Shown here one piece after another: positions 26,530-33,793 of a stretch of 64,000 nt of DNA (positions within the stretch are counted from its first letter, which is position 1; each line of letters begins with the position of its first letter). Below the pieces are notes generated by a model, which saw only the letters and a program-made list of their open reading frames with translations, was not told the origin of the DNA and ran no database searches. Location of the stretch: contig NZ_HG322949.1 of the NCBI RefSeq assembly GCF_000723165.1, positions 5,249,088 through 5,313,087 on the forward strand. Reading direction: 5' to 3'. This DNA is from Janthinobacterium agaricidamnosum NBRC 102515 = DSM 9628 (GTDB lineage Bacteria; Pseudomonadota; Gammaproteobacteria; Burkholderiales; Burkholderiaceae_D). A program made the position numbers and the translations under genes.

Positions 26530-28881
26530 ATGACCACATCCCACTCCGCCGGCGCCGCCTCCGGCAAGCAGCCTGGCAAGAAGCCCGGCAGCAAATCCAA
26601 GCGTTTCCTTTTGCTTACCCTGTTTTCACTGCTGGGATTGGGCGTGGTCGGCGTGCTGCTGGTGGTGTTCGGCCTGGCGCTGGCGTATCCGAACTTGCCG
26701 GCGCTCGACACGCTGACCGATTACCGGCCGAAGATGCCGCTGCGCATCTTTACCTCGGACAGCGTGCTGATCGGCGAATTCGGCGAAGAGCGTCGCAACC
26801 TGGTGCATATCAAGGATATCCCGGATGTGATGAAAAAAGCCGTGCTGGCCATCGAGGATGACCGTTTTTACGAGCATGGCGGGGTCGATTACCTGGGCAT
26901 CACCCGGGCCGCGCTGCACAACCTGACCGGCGGCGCCAAACAGGGCGCATCGACCATCACCCAGCAAGTGGCGCGCAATTTCTTCCTGTCCAGCGAGCAA
27001 ACCCTGAAACGCAAGGCGTATGAAGTCTTGCTGGCGTGGAAGATCGAGCAAAACCTGAGCAAGGATCAGATCCTGGAAGTCTATATGAACCAGATCTACC
27101 TGGGCCAGCGCGCCTACGGCTTCGCCTCGGCCGCGCAGATTTATTTTGGCAAGGACCTGAAAGACATCACCGTGGCCGAAGCGGCCATGCTGGCCGGCCT
27201 GCCGAAAGCGCCGTCGGCCTACAACCCGGTGGTCAACCCGAAACGCGCCCGCACCCGCCAGCAATACATCTTGCAGCGCATGAGCCAGCTCGGCTACATC
27301 ACCCCGGCCCAGTACGAAGACGCCAAAAACGAACCGCTGAAAGTGAAGACCGACAGCAGCGACTTCGGCGTGCATGCCGAATACGTGGCCGAAATGGCGC
27401 GCCAGCTGGTCTACGAGCAATTCAAGGAAGACACCTACACGCGTGGCTTGAACGTGTTCACCACCATCACCAAGGCCGACCAGGATGCGGCCTACCTGGC
27501 GCTGCGCCGCGGCGTGATGGACTATGAAAAACGCCATGGCTACCGCGGCCCGGAAGCGTATATCGACATTCCGAAAACCAAGGAAGAGGCCGACGACGCG
27601 ATCGAGACCGAACTGGCCGACCATCCGGACAGCGACGACATCGTCGCGGCGATGGTGTTGCAGGCAACGCCGCAAAAAATCGTCGCGGTGACCGCCGCCG
27701 GCGAGGAAATCGCCATCACCGGCCCCGGCCTGACGTTCGGCGCGGCCTGGCTGTCGGAAAAAGCGGCGCCGAACCGGCGCATCCGGCGCGGCGCGGTGAT
27801 CCGCGTGATCCGCGAAGAAGCGGGCTGGAGCGTTACGCAGATGCCGGAAGTGCAATCGGCCTTCATCTCGGCCAGCACCACCGACGGCGCGATCCGCGCG
27901 ATGATCGGCGGCTTCGATTACAACCGCAACAAGTTCAACCATGTGACGCAGGCCTGGCGCCAGCCGGGTTCGTCGTTCAAGCCGTTCATCTATTCGGCAT
28001 CGCTGGAACGGGGCTTGTCGCCGTCGACCATCATCAACGATGCGCCGATCTCGTTCGACGCCGGCCAGACCGGCGGCCAGGCGTGGGAACCGAAGAACTA
28101 CGACAGCAAATACGAAGGTCCGATGACCATGCGCAAGGGCTTGATGAAATCGAAAAACATGATTTCGATCCGCATCCTGCACAAGATCGGCGCCAAGTAC
28201 GGCCAGGAATATGCGACGCGCTTCGGTTTCGACCCGGAGCGCAACCCGCCCTACCTGACCCTGGCGCTGGGCGCCGGTTCGGTGACGCCGCTGCAAATGG
28301 CCGGCGCCTACGCGGTGTTCGCCAACGGCGGCTACAAGGTCAATCCCTACCTGATCGCCAAGGTGACCGATAGCGACGGCAAGATCTTGTCGCAAGCCAA
28401 TCCGGACAAGGCCGGCGAAGAAGGCAACCGCGTCATCGACGAGCGCAACGCCTTCCTGATGAACAGCATGCTCAACGACGTGGTGCGCCACGGCACCGCG
28501 ATCAAGGCGATGGCGCTGAAGCGCCCGGACCTGTCCGGCAAGACCGGCACCACCAACGATTCGATCGACGCCTGGTTCGCCGGATATCAGGCCAAGCTGG
28601 TCGGTATTGCGTGGATGGGCTACGACCAGCCGAAAAACCTCGGCAACCGCGAAACCGGCGGCGGCCTGGCGTTGCCGATCTGGATCAACTACATGCAAAA
28701 AGCGTTGAAGAGCATCCCGGTCGAAGAACGCGCGGTGCCGGATGGCGTGATACAGGTCGGCGAGGATTATTACTATGCCGAAAATCCACCAGGCACCGGC
28801 GTGAGCAGCCTGGAAGGGGCGGCGCGCGGCACGCCGGCCGAGGAAAAAGCCAAGGAAGCGGTCAAGAACGAATTGTTCTGA
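26530..28881 (+). CDS. mrcA: Penicillin-binding protein 1A
   Basis: 783 residues, bifunctional peptidoglycan synthase. A basic cytoplasmic tail precedes one transmembrane helix (about 28-52). The glycosyltransferase domain shows E-D-D-R-F-Y-E-H-G-G, G-A-S-T-I-T-Q-Q-V-A-R-N and Q-I-Y-L-G-Q-R-A-Y-G. The transpeptidase domain has the nucleophile motif P-G-S-S-F-K-P-F, K-S-K-N and K-T-G-T-T-N-D. An OB-like insert lies between the two. It is divergent from the pilus operon, as in many gamma- and betaproteobacteria (ponA-pilM). The start at 26530 was chosen over an upstream in-frame start because it has normal basic tail length. Confidence 0.97.
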   Translation: MTTSHSAGAASGKQPGKKPGSKSKRFLLLTLFSLLGLGVVGVLLVVFGLALAYPNLPALDTLTDYRPKMPLRIFTSDSVLIGEFGEERRNLVHIKDIPDVMKKAVLAIEDDRFYEHGGVDYLGITRAALHNLTGGAKQGASTITQQVARNFFLSSEQTLKRKAYEVLLAWKIEQNLSKDQILEVYMNQIYLGQRAYGFASAAQIYFGKDLKDITVAEAAMLAGLPKAPSAYNPVVNPKRARTRQQYILQRMSQLGYITPAQYEDAKNEPLKVKTDSSDFGVHAEYVAEMARQLVYEQFKEDTYTRGLNVFTTITKADQDAAYLALRRGVMDYEKRHGYRGPEAYIDIPKTKEEADDAIETELADHPDSDDIVAAMVLQATPQKIVAVTAAGEEIAITGPGLTFGAAWLSEKAAPNRRIRRGAVIRVIREEAGWSVTQMPEVQSAFISASTTDGAIRAMIGGFDYNRNKFNHVTQAWRQPGSSFKPFIYSASLERGLSPSTIINDAPISFDAGQTGGQAWEPKNYDSKYEGPMTMRKGLMKSKNMISIRILHKIGAKYGQEYATRFGFDPERNPPYLTLALGAGSVTPLQMAGAYAVFANGGYKVNPYLIAKVTDSDGKILSQANPDKAGEEGNRVIDERNAFLMNSMLNDVVRHGTAIKAMALKRPDLSGKTGTTNDSIDAWFAGYQAKLVGIAWMGYDQPKNLGNRETGGGLALPIWINYMQKALKSIPVEERAVPDGVIQVGEDYYYAENPPGTGVSSLEGAARGTPAEEKAKEAVKNELF

Positions 28882-28906
28882 TGATCATTATTTGAAACGG
28901 TACTAA

Positions 28907-29064
28907 GAGCCTATCCCAGTAGATGAATACGCCCTCTTCTGGCGCCCCTCAGGAACGGGGACTGCGTTGATCGTCGTCGCGTGGCGCGCCACGCTTGCTC
29001 CTCACGCCTGGTCCGCGCTCCTGATGCGCGGCCAGTAGACGACGCTCACTACTGGGATAGGCTC
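28907..29064. mobile_element. MITE-like element, copy 1
   Basis: A 158-bp non-coding element bounded by perfect inverted repeats (GAGCCTATCCCAGTAG at the left end, its complement at the right end; 17 bp if the outer A/T pair is included). It is flanked by a 3-bp direct repeat TAA (28904-28906 and 29065-29067). A second copy, differing at about 8 positions, is at 40232. It lacks any open frame, so it must be mobilised in trans; TIR style and TNA duplications suggest an IS5-family transposase. It lies 25 bp after the mrcA stop. Confidence 0.88.
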
Positions 29065-29075
29065 TAAAACAAAGA

Positions 29076-29115
29076 GGCTTGTCGGATTAGCCCAAAGGGC
29101 GTAATCCGACAAGCC
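29076..29115. repeat. Long perfect hairpin (REP-like)
   Basis: Arms GGCTTGTCGGATTA (29076-29089) and TAATCCGACAAGCC (29102-29115), with an inner GCCC-AAA-GGGC stem offset by one base. The GTCGGATTA...TAATCCGAC core resembles a common proteobacterial intergenic repeat. It may end transcripts of mrcA or cyaY, although no T-run follows. Confidence 0.7.
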
Positions 29116-29129
29116 AGCAACGGCTAGCT

Positions 29130-29155
29130 GTTTGCTTACGCTGCGCTAAGCAAAC
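29130..29155. repeat. Second hairpin before cyaY stop
   Basis: Arms GTTTGCTTA (29130-29138) and TAAGCAAAC (29147-29155) around CGCTGCGC, followed by CCTACG. It lies 14 bp downstream of the first hairpin and 9 bp from the cyaY stop. The two hairpins appear to form one compound element. Confidence 0.6.
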
Positions 29156-29164
29156 CTACGCACT

Positions 29165-29494
29165 TTACGACAAGACGACCGTGGCGCCCGCTTGCTCGCT
29201 GACCAGGCCTGACAAGGCGGCCAGCAATTCGGAACCGTCGCGGGTATTGACCCACGCGTCGCCCGCCCGTTTATAGTGGAAACCGCCGGACCGGGCGGCG
29301 ACCCACAGTTCCTGCATCGGCGCCTGGCTGTTGACGATGATTTTCGAGCCATTGTCGATAAACTCGATTTCCAGCACATTGCCGCTGCGGCTGCATTCCA
29401 CGTCGAGCGCGTCTTGATCGTTCAAACGATCCAGCGCCGCCTCGATGTCGCTCAAGGTCGCTTCGGCCAGGGCCAGGAATTCCGATTCGCTCAT
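29165..29494 (-). CDS. cyaY: Iron donor / frataxin-like protein CyaY
   Basis: 109 residues, close to the E. coli length (106). Frataxin family, which binds iron through acidic residues on helix 1 and strand 1 and regulates Fe-S cluster assembly by IscS. Seen: acidic N-terminal helix (S-E-S-E-F... to D-A-L-D-V-E), then L-E-I-E-F-I-D-N-G-S-K-I-I-V-N-S-Q-A-P, and E-L-W-V-A-A-R-S-G-G-F-H-Y. The start at 29494 has a GGAG ribosome site. Divergent from lptM, the common arrangement. Confidence 0.96.
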   Translation of the reverse strand: MSESEFLALAEATLSDIEAALDRLNDQDALDVECSRSGNVLEIEFIDNGSKIIVNSQAPMQELWVAARSGGFHYKRAGDAWVNTRDGSELLAALSGLVSEQAGATVVLS

Positions 29495-29533
29495 GCTACA
29501 CTCCAAGATCTTAATCAAACCGTGATTCTAATC

Positions 29534-29764
29534 GTGAAGTCATCTCCAGCGTTTTATATCGGCATTTTCCTTGCACTTGGCGGCGTCCTGAGCGGCTGCG
29601 GCCAGCCCGGCCCGCTGTACCTGCCACGGCCACCGGCCAAGGCCGGCCCATTTACTCCGGCCCCGGTACCGCCTCCGCCCGCGCTGCAAGTGCCGGCCAA
29701 TCCAGACGCGATTGCGCCGATCGCCGCGCCGGCCTCGAATAATCCACCGGCGCCGGCCAGGTAA
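29534..29764 (+). CDS. lptM: Small lipoprotein LptM (YifL-like)
   Basis: 76 residues. A signal peptide ends in lipobox L-S-G-C and is followed by G-Q-P-G-P-L-Y-L-P, matching the hallmark G-x-x-G-P-L-Y-x-P of LptM, the lipoprotein that aids oxidative maturation of the LptD outer-membrane translocon. The rest is proline/alanine-rich. The start is GTG at 29534 (an in-frame GTG at 29522 is possible). In relatives lysA usually follows; here an Rpn-family gene sits there instead. Confidence 0.88.
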   Translation: MKSSPAFYIGIFLALGGVLSGCGQPGPLYLPRPPAKAGPFTPAPVPPPPALQVPANPDAIAPIAAPASNNPPAPAR

Positions 29765-29769
29765 GCCAC

Positions 29770-30759
29770 TCAGTCCGGCTTGAATAGTTCTTCGAGGGTA
29801 TTTACCCTCAAGAACCGTTTAAACCAGCCATCCAGTTCGGATGCCGACGCGGCAGTGATACGCTGCTGCGCCGCGACCGGCACATCGGGGAAACGGTTAT
29901 TCAGCAAGAAAAGCAGGCGCTCCCGATCAGCCTCGATCCGGCCCTGGATCCGGCCCTGCAATCGGCCCTGCAACCGGCCCTTCTCAACCGCCTCGTACTC
30001 CCACTCTTCTTCAAATGTCTTGAATTTTTGGTTGTACATTGCTTTTACCTCCAATAAATCATCGACCATGGGTATATCCGCATCCACCCGCTGACGTTTC
30101 AGACATGCCACGATCCAGTGCGACAGGCTGGTGCGCAAGGTCGCATTCTTGCCATGTTTCAGCCATGCCGCCAATTTTGTGATCACGTCCAGTATATCTT
30201 CAGTACTGCGCCAGCGCTGCAAACGGAAAATGGCGGCCACCAGATTGGTTTGCTCGGCCAGGATTCCCGGTTGATAGCTATTTTGATCTATTAAGAGGTA
30301 TTTTTGTTCCGGCTGCAAGTCCTGCAAACCTTCCGGCGGACTCAGCATCAATGACGACAGTGCGATGGCCGCGCGCCAAGGCTGGTCGCCGCTGTACAGC
30401 ACCAGCGGCAATACCGGCGGCAGCATGCCCTGGACGGTCAGTTGATGCCGCTTGACCAGGTCTTGCAACAACAAGCCGACATACACTTGCATGCGCAGCG
30501 CCATCCAGCGCTCGCTGTGCGACTGGAACTCCAGCAAAAGATAGACATAGATCCAGTCGCCGCCCAACTTCAAACGCCATACCATATCGTCGTGGCGCTG
30601 CTGTCCTACTTCACTGACATAACTGGCGTTGACACGTTCGAAGGCCGAAACGTCAAGTTGCCGTACCCACGGAAAAGGCGCAAAGCCGGCCAGCAAGTCA
30701 CGCACCATTTCTGGATGAGCAAACAGTTGTTTGTAAGCGCTGTCGTGCGAACTGGCCAT
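29770..30759 (-). CDS. Rpn-family recombination-promoting nuclease / putative transposase
   Basis: 329 residues. The N-terminal 230 residues match the Rpn (YhgA-like, PD-(D/E)XK) family: H-D-S-A-Y-K-Q-L-F-A-H-P-E, then D57-D58...E77-x-Q79 in L-L-L-E-F-Q-S, the likely metal-dependent nuclease residues. Family members cleave DNA and promote recA-independent recombination; recent work links some to phage defence. Near residues 259-274 there are four tandem G-R-L/I-Q tetrapeptides, encoded by 12-bp repeats, typical of the family. It is convergent with lptM with only 5 bp between stops. Confidence 0.9.
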   Translation of the reverse strand: MASSHDSAYKQLFAHPEMVRDLLAGFAPFPWVRQLDVSAFERVNASYVSEVGQQRHDDMVWRLKLGGDWIYVYLLLEFQSHSERWMALRMQVYVGLLLQDLVKRHQLTVQGMLPPVLPLVLYSGDQPWRAAIALSSLMLSPPEGLQDLQPEQKYLLIDQNSYQPGILAEQTNLVAAIFRLQRWRSTEDILDVITKLAAWLKHGKNATLRTSLSHWIVACLKRQRVDADIPMVDDLLEVKAMYNQKFKTFEEEWEYEAVEKGRLQGRLQGRIQGRIEADRERLLFLLNNRFPDVPVAAQQRITAASASELDGWFKRFLRVNTLEELFKPD

Positions 30760-30815
30760 CGTTATAGTGTGATGGCCCAGGCGCTGCCCGCCTTGGGACA
30801 GCGCAAAGGAATGAC

Positions 30816-31439
30816 TCAGGCCGGCGTCACGGCGGCCTTCTTGGCCCTGGAATAATACACGCGGATAGCGAGCAATAAGGCGACGATGAGACCAAATAAG
30901 ATCGGTTGTGCAAAATTATGCTTGCCGGCCTTCATCCACCAAAAGTGCAGGATGCCGAGCGGCGCGATCACGTAGATCAGCCGGTGCAGCCATTGCCAGC
31001 GCTTGCCGCCGAGCCGGCGCACCATGCCGTTGGTGCTGGTCACTGCCAGCGGGATCAGCAGGATGAAGGCGATGAAACCGACCGTGATGAACGGCCGTTT
31101 CAGCACGTCGGCCCACATTTCGGCGATATCGAAGAAATGGTCGAACCACAGGAACGTGGTGAAGTGCAGCGCGCCATAAAAGAACGCGAACAGTCCCAGC
31201 ATGCGGCGCAGCTTGATCAGCCAGTTCCATTTCGCGATGCGGCGCAGCGGCGTCACCGCCAGGCTGATGCACAGGAAATACAGCGTCCAGTCGCCGGTGC
31301 CGCGGGTGATGAATTCCAGCGGCTCGACCAGTTGGCCGGTGTAGCTGAGCCACACCATGCGCACAAAGGGAATGAGCGCCAGCACGAAGATGACGGCTTT
31401 CAGCAAGCTGAGTTGTTTGGGCGCTGGAGTAAATGGCAT
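30816..31439 (-). CDS. msrQ: Protein-methionine-sulfoxide reductase heme-binding subunit MsrQ
   Basis: 207 residues, six predicted transmembrane helices, ferric-reductase-like fold with heme-ligand histidines in Y-G-A-L-H-F-T-T, W-L-H-R-L and I-L-H-F-W-W. It passes quinol or flavin electrons to MsrP in the periplasm. It lies 26 bp downstream of msrP in the same direction, so the pair forms an operon. Confidence 0.96.
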   Translation of the reverse strand: MPFTPAPKQLSLLKAVIFVLALIPFVRMVWLSYTGQLVEPLEFITRGTGDWTLYFLCISLAVTPLRRIAKWNWLIKLRRMLGLFAFFYGALHFTTFLWFDHFFDIAEMWADVLKRPFITVGFIAFILLIPLAVTSTNGMVRRLGGKRWQWLHRLIYVIAPLGILHFWWMKAGKHNFAQPILFGLIVALLLAIRVYYSRAKKAAVTPA

Positions 31440-31465
31440 GGCGGCGGCTACCTGGGCTGGCTGAT

Positions 31466-32446
31466 TTAGAAAAATTTCTTCAAGTCCATTCCCGTATACA
31501 GGGAAGCGACATCGTTATAACCGTTAAACATCAAGGTCTTGCGTTTGCGGTTGAAGAAACCGTCTTCGCCGATGCGCCGTTCGGACGCCTGCGACCAACG
31601 CGGATGGTCGACATTCGGATTGACGTTGGAATAAAAGCCATATTCCGCCGGCGCCACGGTATTCCAGGCGGTTTTCGGCTGGTCCTTGACAAAGCGGATC
31701 TTGACGATCGACTTGGCCGACTTGAAGCCATATTTCCACGGCAATTCCATGCGTACCGGCGCGCCATTTTGATTCGGCAAGACTTCGCCATACATGCCGA
31801 AAGTCAGCAAGGCCAGCGGATGGTTCGCTTCATCGATGCGCAAGCCCTCGACATATGGCCAGGTCAGCACGCGGCTGCCGATGCCGGGCATTTGTTTCTT
31901 GTCGGCCAGCGTGACGAATTCCACATATTTGGCATTGCCGGTCGGCTCGACTTTCTTGATCAATTCGGACAGCGAATAACCGATCCACGGGATCACCATC
32001 GACCAGCCTTCGACGCAGCGCATGCGGTAGACGCGCTCTTCCAGCGGCGCGATCTTCATCAGCCCATCCAGGTCCAGCACCATCGGCTTCTTGACTTCGC
32101 CTTCGATCGACACAGTCCACGGACGCGTCTTCAAGGTGCCGGCGTTTTGCGCCGGATCGGCCTTGTCGGTGCCGAACTCGTAGTAATTATTGTAGGTGCT
32201 GGCGTCTTTGTAGGGGGTCTGCTTGTCCAGCGCCGAATAGGCCGGATTCAGTCTGGCGGCCAGTTTCGGGTTGCCGGCGGTTTGCGCAAACGCCTCGCGG
32301 CTGGCCATTTCCAGCAAGCCGGCGCCGGCGATCGAGCCGGCCGCCACCTGCTTGATGAAGCTGCGGCGCGACTCGAACACCGCGCGCGGCGTGATTTCTG
32401 AAGAGAACGGCAATTCAATGCCGTTGGGACTACGTTTAATCAACAT
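31466..32446 (-). CDS. msrP: Protein-methionine-sulfoxide reductase catalytic subunit MsrP
   Basis: 326 residues, a periplasmic molybdopterin enzyme that repairs oxidised methionines in envelope proteins. A twin-arginine signal is present (S-R-R-S-F-I-K-Q), cleaved near A-F-A-Q. The Mo-ligand cysteine lies in [15 protein letters not shown]. The start at 32446 (MLIKRSPN) has a GGAG ribosome site; 8 more upstream codons are open. Confidence 0.97.
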   Translation of the reverse strand: MLIKRSPNGIELPFSSEITPRAVFESRRSFIKQVAAGSIAGAGLLEMASREAFAQTAGNPKLAARLNPAYSALDKQTPYKDASTYNNYYEFGTDKADPAQNAGTLKTRPWTVSIEGEVKKPMVLDLDGLMKIAPLEERVYRMRCVEGWSMVIPWIGYSLSELIKKVEPTGNAKYVEFVTLADKKQMPGIGSRVLTWPYVEGLRIDEANHPLALLTFGMYGEVLPNQNGAPVRMELPWKYGFKSAKSIVKIRFVKDQPKTAWNTVAPAEYGFYSNVNPNVDHPRWSQASERRIGEDGFFNRKRKTLMFNGYNDVASLYTGMDLKKFF

Positions 32447-32490
32447 GGCAACTCCGGGACAGAAAGACAAACAGTGAATAACTGGGTGAA

Positions 32491-32529
32491 TGGGTCTTGG
32501 ACCTCATACCTTGGTCTGTCCAGGACCCA
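32491..32529. repeat. Palindrome between ccsB and msrP
   Basis: Arms TGGGTCTTGGAC (32491-32502) and GTCCAGGACCCA (32518-32529), 11 of 12 bases pairing. The right half contains TGGTCTGTCC, whose complement GGACAGACCA is also the core of the palindrome at 15755-15816, so the two may be relatives. It could end ccsB transcripts, but no T-run is seen. Confidence 0.5.
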
Positions 32530-32576
32530 GTAACCTTACACCATCCGTCAAATTTCCGCAGTTGCCTTTTTAATGA

Positions 32577-33728
32577 TTAAAGTTTTCCGTAAGAATGCAA
32601 GCCGGACAGGAACATATTAACGCCCAGGAAAGCAAAGGTCGTCACCAGCAAGCCGACCAAGGCCCACCACGCCGCCGGACGGCCACGCAAGCCCGTCATC
32701 AGCCGCATGTGCAGCCAGGCCGCGTAATTGAGCCAGACGATCAGCGCCCAGGTTTCCTTCGGATCCCACGACCAGTAGCCGCCCCACGCTTCGGCGGCCC
32801 ACAGCGCCCCCAGGATGGTCGCTACCGTGAAGAAAGCGAAGCCGACCGAAATCGCCTTGTACATCACGTCGTCCAGCACTTCCAGGTCCGGCAAGCGGTC
32901 GACCAGGTAGCCGCTCGACTTCAGCAGATAGGCCGAAGCCACCATCGCCGACAGCGCGAACGTGCCGTAACCGATGAAGTTGGCCGGCACGTGGATTTTC
33001 ATCCACCAGCTTTGCAGCGCCGGCACCAGCGGCTGGATATCGGCGGCGTCGCGGGTGACGGTGTACCACATCAGGAAACCGACGGCCGCGCTGATCACCA
33101 GCATGACGAAGGCGCCCAGCTGGCGGGTCTGGTAATGTTGTTCGTAATACAGGTAGAACATCGCGGTGATCAGCGAAAACAGGATGAATACTTCATACAG
33201 GTTCGACACCGGGATGTGGCCGACGTCGGCGCCGATCAGATACGATTCATACCAGCGCACCAGCATGCCGGTAATGCCCAGCACCACGCCGGCCCAGCAC
33301 AGCCTGGAGCCGACCGAGGCGCCGAAATCCGAACGGGTCACCAGGCCGATCCAGTAAAACAGCGTCGACAGCACGAACATGGTGGCCATCCACAAGATCG
33401 CCGACTGGCTGGAGATCAGGTATTTCAGGAAGAATTTCTGGTTAGCCATTTCAAGATTGCCGCTGTACAGCGAAATCGCGAACAGCGCCAGCAGCGCCGA
33501 CAGCGGCAACAGCCAGCGCACCGGTTTCCAGGTCCAGCCCAGCCACGCGAAGGTCGGCGCGGCCGCCAGCAAGATGGCTTTTTCATAGATATCCATGAAG
33601 GCGCCATAATTGCTCAAGCCAAACAGCGAGCCACCCAGCAAGACCGCGCCGTACAGCCAGTCCAGCAACGTCAAGCTCTTGAAGAAACCTGGTGCCTGGG
33701 AATAAGTTTGTTTTTGTGTCAATTCCAT
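32577..33728 (-). CDS. ccsB: Cytochrome c biogenesis protein CcsB/CcsA (heme handling)
   Basis: 383 residues, about eight transmembrane helices, system II cytochrome c maturation. The tryptophan-rich heme-binding WWD motif is seen in W-G-G-Y-W-S-W-D-P-K-E-T-W, with flanking conserved histidines. Together with ResB it exports heme and attaches it to apocytochromes. The start at 33728 has a GGAG ribosome site at good spacing. It is downstream of resB on the same strand, with cytochrome c4 upstream as the likely client. Confidence 0.95.
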   Translation of the reverse strand: MELTQKQTYSQAPGFFKSLTLLDWLYGAVLLGGSLFGLSNYGAFMDIYEKAILLAAAPTFAWLGWTWKPVRWLLPLSALLALFAISLYSGNLEMANQKFFLKYLISSQSAILWMATMFVLSTLFYWIGLVTRSDFGASVGSRLCWAGVVLGITGMLVRWYESYLIGADVGHIPVSNLYEVFILFSLITAMFYLYYEQHYQTRQLGAFVMLVISAAVGFLMWYTVTRDAADIQPLVPALQSWWMKIHVPANFIGYGTFALSAMVASAYLLKSSGYLVDRLPDLEVLDDVMYKAISVGFAFFTVATILGALWAAEAWGGYWSWDPKETWALIVWLNYAAWLHMRLMTGLRGRPAAWWALVGLLVTTFAFLGVNMFLSGLHSYGKL

Positions 33729-33793
33729 TATGTTCTCCAAAACCGCCCCGCCACGGCCGCCGCTCCAGCGGGCCGGGCAAGACTGTGCACAAA

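Noticed and set aside
26626..28698. 690-codon minus-strand open frame opposite mrcA
   Set aside because: Antisense shadow of penicillin-binding protein 1A; no domains.
29938..29990. Tandem 12-bp repeats considered as a CRISPR or VNTR locus
   Set aside because: They lie inside the Rpn gene, encode the G-R-L/I-Q repeat and have no spacers.
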